Below, piece by piece: positions 47,347 to 60,217 of a stretch of 64,000 bases of DNA. Below the pieces are notes generated by a model, which saw only the letters and a list, made by a program, of their open reading frames with translations, did no database searches and was not told the DNA's origin. Location: positions 2,636,043 through 2,700,042 of the forward strand of contig NC_031477.1 in the NCBI RefSeq assembly GCF_000006565.2. Direction: 5' to 3'. The translations under genes were made by a program, and so were the position numbers. This DNA is from Toxoplasma gondii ME49. Lineage: Eukaryota; Apicomplexa; Conoidasida; Eucoccidiorida; Sarcocystidae. Each line of letters starts with the position of its first letter. Position 1 is the first letter of the stretch.

Positions 47347-50300
47347 ATGCGGAAAATGAAGCGAACGCGCACCATCGCGCTCGCGGCGACGCAGGCGCTG
47401 CTGTCCGAGTCGCGGGAAAACGCGCCGTCTCGGAAGACTCTGCAAGACGCGTCACCGGGTCGAGACTCGCGGACGGAGCTGGAGTCTGAGCGCGACGGCG
47501 AGTGCCCCGCTTCCGTTGCAGACGCCCCGTCAGAAGTTTCTATGGCGGAAGTGACCATGTCCGACGGCGAAGAAAGTGGGCTGAACTGGAAGCGCAACGA
47601 CGCACACAGTTCCAGTGACTCTCCAGCAGCCAGTCGCCCGTTTGTCTCGACACCAGGCGGAGCGCCGTTCGAGCTGGTTTCCCCCGCGACTCCGCAGCAG
47701 CGGGAGTTGGACTGGCGTTCAGAGAGCAGAAATGGCGAGACTAGCCACGATCGAGTCGTTGCGAAAGACTCGAGAAACGAAGAGCCGCAACTGGCATTGG
47801 TGCCTCGCAGCGAAGGCTCTGCGGCGCCAGGCAGCACCTCCCGACGCCGAAGAGCCGAGGCCCAGGGTCCCCGGCTGATGGAGCTCATGGAGCAAGCGCT
47901 CGCGAGTCGCCGACCTGGCATGCCTTTCCTCGGCAGAGGCATCTGGTCCAAAGACAGCATCGCTGCTCCCGATCCGTTTTCCGCCACGCTCGATTTCGGC
48001 GCCCTCTTCCGGAGAGGCACACAGGGGGGTCGTCTGTGTCTCCGCTGGGTGGTCCTTGAAAACTTCAAAAGCTACAAAGGCACCCATGTGGTGGGACCCC
48101 TCTATGGGTCCGTCGCTGTCATCGGCCCAAATGGCGCAGGTACACTATGAGGGTCGCCTGTCTGTGGGTAACCGCTCGGGTGTAGGTACACCCCGCCGGA
48201 CGCACACGCCGGAGGCTGTCGTCTCGCTCGTTCAGTCGCTTGTTGGGTGTCTCGTCTGACTCGCGATCAGCGTTCCCTGTCTGGAGTTGAGATTGTGGAA
48301 ACACGCAGCTCTTTTCCCCTGATAGAGGCTCTACATATGTCGAACGAGATGCCTGGGTTTCCAGAAACCGCCGTCTTCTGGAACGCGTGTGTGGCGAGTT
48401 AGACTCCTGGTCTAGATCTTGAATGTGTGTGTTTGCCGGATCCAAGTTCTGTTGTGCGGCCCGTGTAGTGTTCCGTAACTGCCTCCCCGCCGTGCGCTGC
48501 TGCGCTACTCCCGTTCATCTCCTTCGCGACTGCTTGTTCTGCCTTTCGTCTACTCTTTTAGAAGCCCACACATCTGGGGTCCGCGTTGTCAGGGCCTCAG
48601 CAGCGAAGGGCACGCTCGCAGCTACTCCAGCTGTGTTCACATCTGCGCCATTGTCTAGGAGAGCGTTTCACGTGCTCGTAGAGCCGTCTGAGAGGCTCCG
48701 CATCCGCGGCTCTACCATTCAACTCTTCTTCTTGGCTGCTCTGGACGCGTTTGTCTCCTAGGAAAAAGCAACTTAACCGACGCAATCTGCTTCGCCTTGG
48801 GCGTCAACGCCAAGCAGCTGCGGTGCACTCGTCTCGTCGAGTTGATTCACGCAAGTGAGGCCAAGGCCCCAGAGCGTTCAGGCTCGGAGACCAGAAAGGA
48901 GGTAGTGGACGGAGACTTGCATGCAGACGACAGTTCTGGCGTCGAGAAAAAGTGAGTGCTGACCTTGAATCCTCCACAAGGACCTTCTGGTCTTTTTGAG
49001 GCGCGAAAAGGGAGTCGCTCGTTCGGTGTTCCTACTCACGCGTTGCAATGACACTCCTCTTGGCCCTGCACGCTGTCGCTTGTTTTCCTGTCCCGCGCCG
49101 CCGTGATAAGACGCGGTACGTTGTACATTTGGAAGGCCAATCCGCCAAAGCTGCATGCGCACTTGACTCCTCCCGCCACCTGAGAGTCGCGCGATCCACC
49201 CGAGCGAGGTGTCTTTGCATGTCTTCTTCCTGGGCTTGTCTTCGCGCAGGCGCGCCTCGGAACGACCGCTGGTTCGCTCCGACGTATGGGTCCCCGCTGC
49301 ATTTGCAGCGTTGTCTTTCTCTCCTTCCCAACGCAGTCTCTCTGCAGTACAGTGGCTCTGCATTTCTGGGCTTTCCCCCCTCTGCATCGACTCGCGCCTT
49401 GTTTCCACTGTTGCATGCAGAAGCGCGTCGGTCACGCTCCACTTTGTTCGGGGACCTGCGCCCGCTGCTTCTCCGCTGCCAGAAAAGATATCCTTCACTC
49501 GGCGAGTCAGCCACTCTGGCGACTGCAGCTACCTGCTAGACGGCGCCTCGGTCCCGCTCGAGGACTACCGCGGCGCGCTCCGGAGACACTGCGGCTGCAC
49601 TGTACATACACTCCAGGCAATGCTCATCTTCCAGGGGCATATCGATGCCCTGGCGACGAAGAGTCCGCAAGGCCTCGCGGGCCTCGTCGAGGAAATCTCT
49701 GGGAGGTGAGATCAAAACGCATCTTTAGGCCACTATTTGTCCCTTTAAATTCAGAACCGAAAGCCATTTCTTCCCGCGCGCGTTTCTTCTTACGCGTGCT
49801 TTCTGCACTCGGTACGCGTGCCCCTCCCGGCGTCTGTACACTTGTGTTCAACGCCTCGTAACGTGTGTGGCTGCTTGCGCGCTCGCGCTGCCGTCTCACG
49901 GCGAGCTTCCCGACGAGTGCGCGGTACTCTGTCCATACAGCGCCGAACTGGCGGAGCCGTACCAGGAGGCTCAGAAGGCGGTGGCGGAGGCCCGCGAGGA
50001 GGCGCGTCGCCTTCTCTTTCGCCGTTCTCAGCTCGAGCAAGACATGAAAGTGTTGAAGAAGCAGAAAGGCGAGGCAGATGCATATGAAAAGGAGCAGCAA
50101 CTCCAGGTGGGTGCAGGATGCGCCAGCCAGTGCAGGGCAAAAACGCAGCGGGGTAACGCAGTCTCCAGTGAAGTAGTTTGTGTAAATCTGTATTGAGGAG
50201 TTTGAAGACGGTCTCGCAAGAACCAGCGCGACCGCGTTTTTCGGAGGATGCTTGGTGTTCTCGTTGCGCCTGATCCCAAGCACGAAGTGAGGCAAGAAGC

Positions 50301-51751
50301 TATGCAACGAAGTGAAGGAGAAGTTCCGAGTTTCAGGTACACGGTCGCGTCTACCCTGAGCGCCCGAGGACCCATTTCAGTGCACAGATGGAGAGAAGAA
50401 ATTCGTGTGCGTTTCGTACTTGCGTCTCCGTTGTAAAGAGACACATGGGGATCACCGGGCCTGATCTTGGGAAGGTGAAAAACCTTTTTCAGACACTCGG
50501 TGACCGCCAGCGCGAAGACACGAAGCCACCGATGGCGAAGAAACTCCGCAGTTCCCTCATACAGAAACGAACGCAGCGACCCTGCCAACCCAGTCTATCC
50601 ACCGCACGCGCTGGATGCATGCGCGGCGCGTTGAATCTTGGACCTCTCCTCACCTAGTGGAGCCGTCGCCCAGCTGCCTCAGTGCCCTCCTGTCTCCCTG
50701 GAGCTTTTTCTCCTTGTGCTTCGCTCTTCCGTCCACCTGCTTCGCCAGTGCCTTCATTGCTTTGCTTCCTGTCCGCTTTCACGTTCTCCAGAAGGAGCAG
50801 CAGGACGAGCTTCTCCTCTTCCGCCTTCTGGTCGCGGAGACGCTGCGGGCGGAAGAGGAAGCAAACGAGCATCGCGCACATGTAGAAGAGGCGGAAGAAA
50901 AGGAGAAACTTGGCGCGCTCCTCGCAGAGGCCCAGCAGGCAGACCGCGGCAGAGTTGGCGCGCTCCTGCGCGTCCAAAAAGCCAAGGACTCTCTCGCGAA
51001 CTTCACGCAACGCAGCAATCAGTTGGTGAGACGGCTCCCAGAGATGTGTGGGTCTCTGCGCGTTCCACTGTATGCTGAACAAGTCTTTAGATTAATGAAG
51101 AGGGACATGCAAGCCTTGTGCGCAGCCGGCCAGCCGACAGGAAGAGACAGAGAAGTAACTGAACACCAGAAATGCATGCAGCGCACACCATCAGGGTGAT
51201 GTGGGGAACGTCTTGGAACAACGTTAAAGATGATTCCTTGTCTCTGTAGTCTCTCGTGGAGAGGCTGAGTTGCTTGGGGATGTTGACGAAAACGCGGGGG
51301 GGGGGGCGATCACGCGAACAGAGAAAGGAAACACTTGAGTAACGAGATGAAGAGCACTTGAAGAGGGTGCTGCGAGGGAAATCCGAAACATGTTTGCAAA
51401 GCAAAACAAGGAAACACCACAAATCTTTCCCTGGAAGTGATACACGGTTCAGGTCAGACGAGATGTGTACGCGTGCAGTTCTTAACGCCCAGTCTATGTC
51501 TCGCTTTATGTCTTTGACTCTCTGTTCAACCGAGTCTCGGTGCCTTTCTCTCCTTTGATCAACGTCTGCCAAGCTGCATATTTCTTCATTGTTAGCCGCA
51601 GTTCTTTTCACGAGTCCTCAACTCGCTGCAAACCCACAGACTGCGTTACCCCCTCATGCATTTATTTCTATATATAAATACATTCAAATATGCGAACATA
51701 TATAGATATATGTAAACATGTAAGTACACGTAAATACATCAATATATAAAA

Positions 51752-51788
<37 letters not shown>

Positions 51789-51849
51789 AAACTCTAAATA
51801 TATATACAAATATTACTATATATAAGTATATAGTAATATATACATATAA

Positions 51850-51883
<34 letters not shown>

Positions 51884-53424
51884 TTTTTTTCCGAATTTTT
51901 GCGCGCATATGGAGTCAACAGGAACTGTCTCGTCTGACTGTGTTTACTTGTGTTTTTTCTTTGCGACTTGCATCCCTGCGCGCAGTCGCGTTGGATGTCC
52001 GGGGATGTAGTGTGCTGTACGTTCCCTTCGCTTCTCCCGCGAAACTGTCAGCCAGTGAACGTCTCGCTGTTTCACTGCGTTGCGCTCCTGCATGTCACAC
52101 CCGCCCGCGCGTTTCTCTGTGTCGCGTCTGCAGCGAGGGGCGTACCTTGCGACTATGGAGCGACTGAAGTTCTTGGAGACGACGCGAGAAGCTGCTGCGC
52201 GCGAGAAGGCAGTGGCGGACGCGCAGCGGGAGGACTTGAACGCCTACGAAGAGGCTCTGAAGACGCAACTTATTCGGGTGGCGCAAAAGAGACGCGAAGC
52301 CGAGGCACAGCTGGAGGCAGAGCAGGCGAAGGAGGCCGCCGCCTTGCTACCGGAAAACCGGAAACTTCTGGAGACGCTCGAAGACGAATGGGAGGAACAG
52401 CATGCGCTTCAGCAGCATAGCATCCGAAGCCACCAGGAGCAACTCAAGGCCCTCCGAAATGCGCTCGACCTGGTCAGCCTCTGAGATGGTGCAAATGCGC
52501 GCCTTCGGAAAGAAGCTGCAATTGAAACTAAGAAACATCGGCAAACGGAGAGCGAAGGGAAGACAATCAGCATGCAGCGAGATGTCGTGCGATCTCCACT
52601 TGAGTAGTCTCTGAGGTTTGAATGCTCTGAAAGTGAAGATCTGCAAAAAAGGCAATGTCCTTTTGTGTCTCCACGTTGTGCGTCCGTCCTCCTGAAAGTC
52701 GTGCAGAGTCAGTGTTATCGATTTCCTTTATGTACCCCATTCTCTAATCCTCACAATCTATGTATCTGTATCTGTCTGTCTATTGATGTATCCATATCTA
52801 CCTATCTACTTACATCTCTATACCTCTAGCTATGCATATGCCTATCTGTATATATATATATATATCTGACTGGCTATATCTGTTTGTGGATCTGTTTGTT
52901 TCTGTTTCTATCTATTCAGTACGTCTATATCTAGTGTGGCACTACCTCGCGATCTCGCTTACGTTTTTTTCCTACGTGCACATCTACATTTTTATACTTG
53001 TCTGTTTCTTCCTGTATCCGAGCGCCTTCCTCTCTGTGTCGACGCTGTCGCTCGCGTCTCGCCTGGACTCTGTCTCTGGCCGCTCTTGGGTGTACGTACA
53101 GCTGCAGCGCGAGGAGCGGGAAGTGCAGCGCAGTGTCGAGACAGTCCAAGATCTGCACGGAGAGGCGGCAACGAAGGCCGCAGACGTCGCGGAGACTCTC
53201 CAGCGGCTTCTCGCCCAGGCGCACGATGCGAAGGAAAGTCTTCAAGATCTGCGAACCCTCGCCTCTGTGAGTGCCTGCGCATGCAGCGAATCGACGCCAT
53301 CGATAAAAGAAAGGAGAGAAACAGAGAAAGTAGAGAGAGGCGCAAGAGGGAGCGAAGCACTCCGAAGCTTCGTGTCACGTGAAGCAGGCCGGAACACAGA
53401 CCCTTCACGAACCTGCATTGTCTT

Positions 53425-53500
<76 letters not shown>

Positions 53501-56500
53501 GCAGAGTGTTTTCTTAAGAATCTGTGTGGGGCGGCGTGTCGAGGAGAAGCCCATTTTCACGACGATTTGTTTTTTGAGTGCGTTTTTCTCGTCCCTTCGC
53601 GTTTTCAGTTTTCCATGTATCCACTCCGACTGCGATACTCGGGACTTGACATTCTCTGTGCGGTTCGAAGGCCTGCGCGCGCGGTTTCAGGTCGTACCTC
53701 GCTTTCTCCCGTTTCCGCTCGTCTCTGCCCGGCAGCGCATTTGCTGCGTGCCTCCACTGTCTCTGTGTCGCTTGCGCCTTTTCCCGTGCGTCGCCGAAGG
53801 GCCGTGTGTCTCGCTGTCTGCACTATGTCTTGTCAGACAAGTCAGGAGCAGCGGGAGTCGCTGCTGCGACTGCAGGCGACGCTGCACGAAGAGCTGGCTC
53901 AGGAGCGCAGCCTGCAGCTGGACGCGAAGCGCCTGTTGCAGGAGAAGGAAGTCTGTAAGCTTCTGCAGAAGCACGTGTCGCATGCAGGCGTTCATGGCAC
54001 CGCCCTGGAGTGCTGCAGACCCGCAAGCAAACGCCTGACGGTGGCCGTCGCCGCAGCGCTGGGTCCGAAGGCCAGCAGCCTCCTCGTGGACTCGCACGCT
54101 CTCGCGCTGGTGAGAAGAACAGAAGAGGAAGGGAAGGAGCAGGAGAGAGAGAACAAGAGACGACCGAGGGAGCGAGTGGGAAGCGAGAAAGCGAGGGAAA
54201 CAGACGAAGAGCGAGCGGAGAAAGAGCGGAAGAGGAGAGAGAGAAGGAGAGAGAGAAGGAGAGAGAGAAGTCACAAGGGGGGATCTAAGGCACATGACGA
54301 CTAGAGAGCCTGTGGACCAGAGCGTGTTGCGAGTAGAGATCGTGCGACGGAACGCGTTGAGGCATGGCTGTCTTTGTAAATCCCGACTGATGCGTTTTGC
54401 TGCAGAAATGCATTGAGTACTTGAAGACTGCACGCCTGGGGAGTTGCGAGTTTCTGCCTATCGAGACACTCCGACAGAAGCAACTCAGAGGAGGAGGCGA
54501 AGACACAGAGGAGGAGGAAGGAGGGACCCTTCTGCCGCCGCCGCCTGCAGACGCGCTGCCGCCCGGCTGCCGCTGGGCAGTGGACTGCGTCTCCTTCGAA
54601 GACCGCTTTCGACATGTCTACCAGGTGACAGAACGAGACGGTCACAGAACGAAGGCAAATTCGGACAAGCGAGAGAACGTTTGGGGGCGCACAGAGGCAG
54701 GCGTCGGAGGCGCAGAGAGGAAGGCATCAAACGGAAAAGAGCACGAACTTGCGGTAGAGTTCTAGAGTTGTGAAAAAAAGAGAGAATGGAACGAGACATG
54801 GCTTGAGATAGGAGAAACGGAAGGGCACTGTGGAGACGATAGACGAAAGGTCGGTGTCTTGCTGAATGCAGAGAAGCGAAAGCATTCAGAAGAGGGGGAC
54901 AAGCTGAGCAACGTCGCTCACTGCTTCTTGTCATTAGTTGTTACCAGTTTTTTTCCTTTCGTTCACGCTTTTTTGGCTCTGTCTCGTCCTTCCACGCCAT
55001 TCATCGATGCACCGTTTTCAGTGCGGGATTTCTGTCACAGACGCGCGCGCCTCTGTTTCTCTTCCCTCCATTCGCTCGTTGCTCCGCCAGCGCTGCTCCT
55101 CTCTCTCGCACGTCTCCCTGTCCTTTCTCGCTTTTTCGTCGTGCAGTTTTTGCTGTCGGACTGTCTCATCGTGCCTTCGCTGGCCGTGGCGCGGGAGCTG
55201 CGGTTCGGCCGCGCGCATGCGTCTGTGGAGAAGTATCGGCTTGTCACTCTGGACGGAGAAAAGCTGCAGAGAGGCGGCGTCATTGCCTTCGACCTGGGGG
55301 GTCTCACAGGGCGGCTGGCCGCGCGCTGGGAGGCGCAGCAGCAGGACCGACTTCTCGAGCGCGTCGAGAAAGTCAGGGAGCAGCTCCAGGCTCTCGAACA
55401 CGCTGAGGTAGGCGTCCGCGGAGACGCTGGCGGAAACGAAGGGAGGGAGAGGGAGAGAAGAAGAAAGAGGAGAGGAGAAGGAACAAAAAAGGGGGATACA
55501 GAAGGAGAGAAAGCGAGAAAGGAGAAGCTCCACGTTAGCGAGGGAAACCGGAAGGGGGGAGAGGAACGGGCGGAAAGAACGGAGACGCCAGGAGAGCAGG
55601 GAACGGAGAAGATGATGAAACAGCGAGAAGACAATGGAATCTGACACACGGCTGATACGCGGAGAGGGAGACGACGTGAGAGACTGAAGAGAAAGGAAGA
55701 GCTTAGACAGACAGATCGGGAGAAGAAGAGACATGACAAACGAGAAGCGGCGCTGCCGGAGTCTTGATCGGACATGATCTGCGTTCACGAAGACACGAGT
55801 CGAAAGAGCGAGAGGACGGCGAGGCTGCTGTGTCTCTCCATTCTCTCCTTCGCTGATCGTTGCCTGTCTCTATTTCTTGTCACTGTCTCTGCTTCTCTTC
55901 TTTTATCTGCTTCTTCGCGTGTCTTCGCTCCTCGTTTCTGGTCGGCTCTCCTCCTCCCTCCTCTCGTCGAATCTCGTTTTGTTGCTCCCGGCTTGTCTAG
56001 TCGCTTTGTGTCTCTTCTTCCCTTCCACGAGTCTCGTCTTCGTCTCCGGTATACCCAGCCCCTCTTATTTTTTCCATTTCTTCTTTTTCTCGCTTTTCTC
56101 GCCTTCCTTCTCCTTCGTCTCTCCTCCGTTCACGTTCTCTCCTTTTTTCAATTCCTCAGTTCCTGTTCTCTTCGTCCTCCGCCGCCGGTTGCTCGGCTCA
56201 TCCACGTCGTTGCTCCTGTTGCTTTCAGACGACGACGGCGGAGCGCCTGCAACAGCGCACAGCGCAGTTCAACCTCCTCCACCGGCAGTGCGTGCAGCTG
56301 CAGGCGAAGGCGCGCGTATGGGAGGAACAGGCGGAAGAAAAACAAGAAAAATTGCATCGCATGCAGAAGCAACTGCAGGAGCTCCGCGAACGCGAGGCAG
56401 CTCGGAAACAAGAACTCACTGCCAAGCAACAGGCGCTCGACGAAGTAAACAATCAAAAGCGAGTCCCGTCAATGTCGACGGGTCTAAACACATATCTTTA

Positions 56501-57692
56501 CAAATATATTCCTACATATATATATATATATATATATATGCATATATATATGTATATATATATGTATGTATATATATATACATATATTTGTATATGTGTA
56601 TATGTATTTGTAGATGATGAGGACAGCTACAGGCATGTCGAGAGATGTCTAGAGAGAGTTTTATATAGATAAATAGATGCAGGCATAAAGAGATGCAGAT
56701 ATCTAAAGAGACATGTAGACAGATGGATATAGGAAGATATACTAGGGCAGGCGTGTGTGCATGCATGCACTTTGACATGTAAGTATTCATAATTGCGTAA
56801 TCATAAGCATGTGCGTCGACTCTTCGTTCAACTGTAACGACATGGCGTCTGCGTTCGAATGTGTGATTTAACGTTTTCCTGTGTCCTCTCTTCTCTTCCT
56901 CCCCTCCTCTCTGGTCTCCTCTTTTTCCTCCTCCTATCTTGACTGCTACCTTCGTGCGTCTGTCCATCTTCCTCTTTCGCTCTTTGCCACTGCCTGATCT
57001 TTTCTGTTTCCTTCCGCGCTCCTACCTTGTCTCTTTGTTATCATTTCATCCTCTTCCTCGTCGTCCGAGCTTCGTTCTTCCCGCCCGCATCTCTTTTCTT
57101 TCTTCCTCGCTTTTCTCTCTCTGACCTTTCCTTTTTTCTCTCTCTGACCTTTCCTTTTCTCTCTCTTTTTTTTCTTTTCTCAAGATCCACGCGACCGTGT
57201 TGCAGCAGCAGCAGCGGCATTTTGCCCAGCTGGACGCGGCGGTTGGGCGCAGGCACGTCCTCGCAGAACATCGGCGTCGCCGGCAGCGCGTGGAAGCTCT
57301 GAAGGCCGAGCTGACGGGACTGCATGCGCAGGAGACTCAGCTGCAGGCAGAGCTCGCGGACTGCGGCGACCGCCTGGCGCAGCTGCAACGCAGCACCGAG
57401 GCGAAGGGTGAAGAAGACGAAAAAGAAAAGAAAGAAGACGAGAGGCGCCTGCTGAAGCAACTCGAGCTCACCGAGCGCGACGTCGAAGACGCAGACAGCA
57501 AACGGGAGGCGGCAGCTGCAGAGGCCAGAGACGCCCAGCAAGACCTTCAGACACACGAGAAAAACTTGCAAAAGGTAAGATGGACGCGAGCAGGAATCAC
57601 GCATAGATGGCGCCACAGTGTGAAGCATGGCTGTGGAAGCACTTGGGAAGAAAAAAGGCGAAACTAGGTGAGCAATTCGTGTTTCCGTGGTT

Positions 57693-57738
<46 letters not shown>

Positions 57739-60176
57739 GTGGGGGGTCGATTGGCGGTGTGTGGGGCTTCGAAGGTTTGCAGCGTTCCCACTGCATGTAC
57801 AAAGCGACATGCAGTTCTCTTTCTGTCTATATCTATATATCTATATATATCTATATATATACATATTTTTGTGTGTATATTTGCACATACAAAATTCGGT
57901 TCGTTGGACGGGGGTTTCTGCTATGGCCCTTCCGCTCGCTCGCGACGAACTCTTCATCATAAGTCGAGAGAGGTGGAAAGGTGAAGTGGACGACCGGTGG
58001 AGAAGAGGGTACAGGATGTCGATTTCGCGCGAGAGGCAGATACAGAAGCGGTCTCCGAATCGCCGGATGGCGACGAGTTGGGTGGTGTCTTGTCATCGAT
58101 CGACAGTCTAAGCCGGAGCGTGTGAAACACAGAAGGCTCGAGTGCTTTCTACTGATGCCGGGCCAGCCGGACTGCGGCTCGTGTCTTCCGAACAGAGTCG
58201 CACGGGGAGGGAGACTGCAGAAGAACTGCCGAGAGTAGCAACGCCCGCCGGTGCACTCGGTGCCAGGCGTCGATTAGGGGACAGGCGTAGACAGCGCAGG
58301 CGCCTCTCCTGCCGGTCGTTTGTTTCCAGATTCGGGAGCGCGTGGAGGCCAGCAAGCTCGAGCAGCAGCGGCTGTCTCGAGAGGCCGCGGCGGCGTCGGG
58401 GAGGCAGAGACAGCAGACGATGGAGAGCATGCAGATTCTTCGTCAGGCTGACCAGCAAGGCATGCGAGTCCCTCTCGCTGCAGGCACCTGGCGGAACGTC
58501 CGCATGTGGGTCTACAGAGAAGAGAAACGAAGAGCTTTCCTGGACTCTTCGAGTGAAGACGAAGAGCCGCAAAGCGTTGACGCGCCGAGCGAAGAGAGAG
58601 GTCATTCGAAGAAGAGCAAAGACGCAGCAGAGTCGCCGAGAAGGACGGGTGATATTGCGGGAAGGCGACGCAGCGACGCGAGCGAGAGAGACGCGCCTGA
58701 AGGCGAGGGAACTGGAGAAGGCGAAGTCCGCGACCGACGGAGAGAACAAGAGCGTCCGGACGAAGACGAGAAACTCTTTGTGATTGATTTCTCGAAACTC
58801 GCTGCAGAGAAACGCGAGGTCAGAAAGGGGGGGGGACTCTGTTTTGAAAAAAAGGTGTAGTTTCTAAAGTCATTCAAGGACTCGCTAAAGCAAGCGAAAC
58901 GGTCTTTCCATGCACGTTCGAACTCGCGCTGCTGATTTGCCCACAGGGGGCACAGGATAGGTTCTTTCTCTGCTTTCTTGTGATCCTTCTGTCATGCTTT
59001 TTGTCAAGTCACTTCGCCTCGTTCCGGTTCCTTTTTCGTTCCTTTTTCATCTTCGTTTCATTTCGTTGTTCACATCCCCCCTTCGCTCTTCCCTGTGTGT
59101 CATTTCACTGCCCCGCTTTCCTCTTTCCTTTCCATTTCTTTGTCCGTTTTGCTCTCTGCCTTTTCCGCGTGTACAGTTTATTTCACAACACAAAGACACC
59201 CCGGCGCGGCTGTTGGAGGCGGCGGCGACCCAGGAGGCAGAGCTGCTGCGGCGCGGAGCGCACCTGCGGTCTCTGTTTCCGAATTTGAAGGTTGGAGAGA
59301 AGGAGAAGAAGACTCGCGAACAGCTGACAGAGATCTCCGCAGAACTCGAGAGAGTCCAGCGCGTGAGCAGAGCAGCGGCGGCCCGGCTGGCGGATCTACA
59401 GCGCGAGCGCAACGCGCGGTTTGCGGTGTGTTTCCACCACTGCAGAGTCGCGGTTGACGTCTTCTTTCGCGAATTAACCACCACGACCTTTGGCAAAGAT
59501 GCAGGCCTCGACGACGCGACGTCCGGCTTCGCGAAAGTCGGCGGACGCGCCTACCTGGACCTAGAGAGACCTCGCGGAGACCGGGAAGACGACGCGTTCG
59601 CGGGGTGAGGCAAGCGAGAAAGGTGAAAGAGGCGACTCGGACTCGAGAGCGGCGTCGCTCGTGCGGCCGGAGGGAAACTCCATTCAAAGAAAGAGATCAG
59701 TCAGATGGAAGAGAAAGAGATAGTGAGAAACGGAGAAGGACAGGGCAAATGCATCAAGAACGACCGCTCAAAGGGATTCGAGCGAGATTAATGGAAGTGG
59801 AGAGAGAGAGACAGACGGAATTCATGAAAGGAGAAAAATCAGAGAAAGGAGAGACGGGACCGAGAAGATCAGGGAACTTCTTAGGGAGAGAAACAGCAAG
59901 TGGGGGCAGAACTCGAGGGAGAAGAAGAGCGAGTCTCAGGAGCTTTGCAGCGTTGGCATTCCAACAGACAGGGACGCTCGCAGGGAAGGTCTTCAAGAGA
60001 TATATATATATATATATATGTATGTGTAATGATCGCTCTATGCGTTTCTGTGGGTCTCTGTCAACCACTGTAACTGTTGCGTTGTTGATGCTTCTCCACC
60101 TATGTCGCATTCCGCATTTCTCATTGTTTATATTGCTGGCTATGTCTACCCACATATCTACATCTGCTGGTATATA

Positions 60177-60217
<41 letters not shown>

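Noticed and set aside
47130..48068. A 312-codon minus-strand frame over SMC1 exon 1
   Set aside because: SMC1 coding on the plus strand is certain. The antisense frame has the composition of a mirrored charged sequence.
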